A stretch of DNA of 64,000 bases from Pseudomonas yamanorum (GTDB lineage: Bacteria > Pseudomonadota > Gammaproteobacteria > Pseudomonadales > Pseudomonadaceae), in assembly GCF_900105735.1 (NCBI RefSeq), contig NZ_LT629793.1, positions 6,448,001 through 6,512,000 on the forward strand. Direction: 5' to 3'. A model generated the notes under the pieces. That model did no database searches, was not told the origin of the DNA, and worked only from the letters and a program-made list of their open reading frames with translations. The position numbers and the translations under genes were made by a program. Below, piece by piece: positions 63,306-64,000 of the stretch (its first letter is position 1; each line of letters begins with the position of its first letter).

Positions 63306-64000
63306 GTGTCGCGTACCAGTCGTCTGCTGACCTTGTTGCAAGTCCTGCGGGGCAAGAAGCGCCCCGTGACGGCCGCCGTGCTGGCGGCGGAATTGGAGAT
63401 TTCCGAACGTACGCTGTACCGCGACATCGCCGAGCTGACGGCGTTGGGCGCGCCGATCTATGGCGAGGCGGGCGTGGGTTATGTGCTGCGTGCGGGTCTG
63501 TTCCTGCCGCCGCTGATGCTCAACGCCGACGAGACCGAAGCCATCGTGCTGGGCTTGCGGTATGTCGATCAGCGCGGTGATGACGTACTGAGCCAGGCGG
63601 CGGCGAATGCCCTGGCGAAGATTGCTGACGTGCTTGATCCTGCGGCCCAGGAAGCGTTGCGCAATCCCACCTTGCTGCCGGGCCCGCCAGGGTTCGGCTA
63701 CCCGGAAAACCGCGTGCCGTTGAATGTGTTTCGCGAGGCCATTCGCGGCCAGGCCAAGCTGCACATCGATTACGCCGATGCCAGCCAGACCGCCAGCCAG
63801 CGCCTGATCTGGCCCCTTGCCCTGGGCTTTCTCAACGAAGTGCGGGTGATCGTCGCGTGGTGCGAATTGCGTGGGGCCTATCGCACCTTCCGTACCGACC
63901 GCGTGGCCGCCGCCAGCCTTCACGGCGAGCGTTATCCGGGGCGGCGCAGCGACTGGCTACGGGGCTGGCGCAAGCTGATGGAACAGAACGAATCCGGGCC
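63306..64000 (+). CDS. WYL-domain transcriptional regulator (YafY type), 3' end cut off
   Basis: The first 231 codons of a regulator truncated by the window edge. The N-terminal helix-turn-helix (about 4-55, ending ISERTLYRDIAEL) matches DeoR/YafY-type HTH_11, followed by GAPIYGEAGVGYVLRAG and a WYL domain (about 130-215) that binds nucleic acid or nucleotides. GTG at 63306 is my start; an in-frame GTG at 63297 is possible, and neither has a strong ribosome site. Divergent from the aldo/keto reductase, which it most likely regulates. Confidence 0.85.
   Translation, partial: MSRTSRLLTLLQVLRGKKRPVTAAVLAAELEISERTLYRDIAELTALGAPIYGEAGVGYVLRAGLFLPPLMLNADETEAIVLGLRYVDQRGDDVLSQAAANALAKIADVLDPAAQEALRNPTLLPGPPGFGYPENRVPLNVFREAIRGQAKLHIDYADASQTASQRLIWPLALGFLNEVRVIVAWCELRGAYRTFRTDRVAAASLHGERYPGRRSDWLRGWRKLMEQNESG

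Overview
The window is a gene-dense, GC-rich stretch of a Pseudomonas chromosome, most likely the P. fluorescens group. This rests on gene content (a 1619-residue NAD-glutamate dehydrogenase, a periplasmic Cti lipid isomerase, DUF934 beside CysI, a cobW-cobN-chlI-VWA aerobic B12 cluster) and on repeated REP/REPIN palindromes built on GTGGGAGCTGGCTTGCC or TGTGGCGAGGGAGC. I see no rRNA, tRNA, prophage, insertion sequence or CRISPR array.

Layout. 0-7 kb: a MoxR ATPase, a small conserved protein and gdhB. 7-10 kb: dctA followed on the same strand by two FCD-type GntR regulators, with two matching operator candidates before dctA. 10-15 kb: tag, then a minus-strand run of phosphotransferase, SDR, MocR regulator and secreted cupin. 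15-20 kb: an orphan TadG-like protein, a 2-hydroxyacid dehydrogenase, a cysteine hydrolase behind a probable leader-peptide attenuator, a TetR regulator and a tautomerase. 20-27 kb: a serine/threonine-type permease, a ParB-like protein coupled to a SulP transporter, cysI with DUF934, a 37-residue membrane protein and an orphan periplasmic binding protein. 27.5-34.2 kb: a 2210-residue leucine-rich-repeat protein ending in an IpaH-like NEL ubiquitin-ligase domain. 34-42 kb: metH, cti, an acyltransferase and nfuA, then a 0.8-kb giant palindrome. 43-54 kb: cobalamin genes in two blocks, each behind its own cobalamin riboswitch (cbtB-cbtA-cobE-cobM on minus; cobW-cobN-chlI/VWA on plus). A fabF paralogue and a divergent HxlR regulator sit between them. 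54-62 kb: DUF1853, then nadK, metallophosphoesterase, rhomboid protease, YeaC-like, DUF2797 and pepN as a tightly packed run. 62-64 kb: an aldo/keto reductase divergent from a WYL regulator cut by the window edge.

Most interesting features. (1) The chlI stop codon is preceded by the dnaX-type slippery heptamer A AAA AAG. Six bases later comes a perfect 11-bp GC-rich hairpin, and a -1 shift leads exactly into the overlapping VWA frame, so a 551-residue ChlD-like fusion should be made as well as the short AAA+ subunit. (2) A 29-codon threonine-rich leader peptide lies between a sigma70-like promoter and an intrinsic terminator before a cysteine hydrolase; the predicted transcription start falls on its AUG. 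(3) The NEL-domain protein contains three diverged copies of a helical-plus-LRR module. (4) Mobile palindromic repeats supply gene ends: a DUF1853 C-terminus and a GntR stop codon lie inside repeat sequence.
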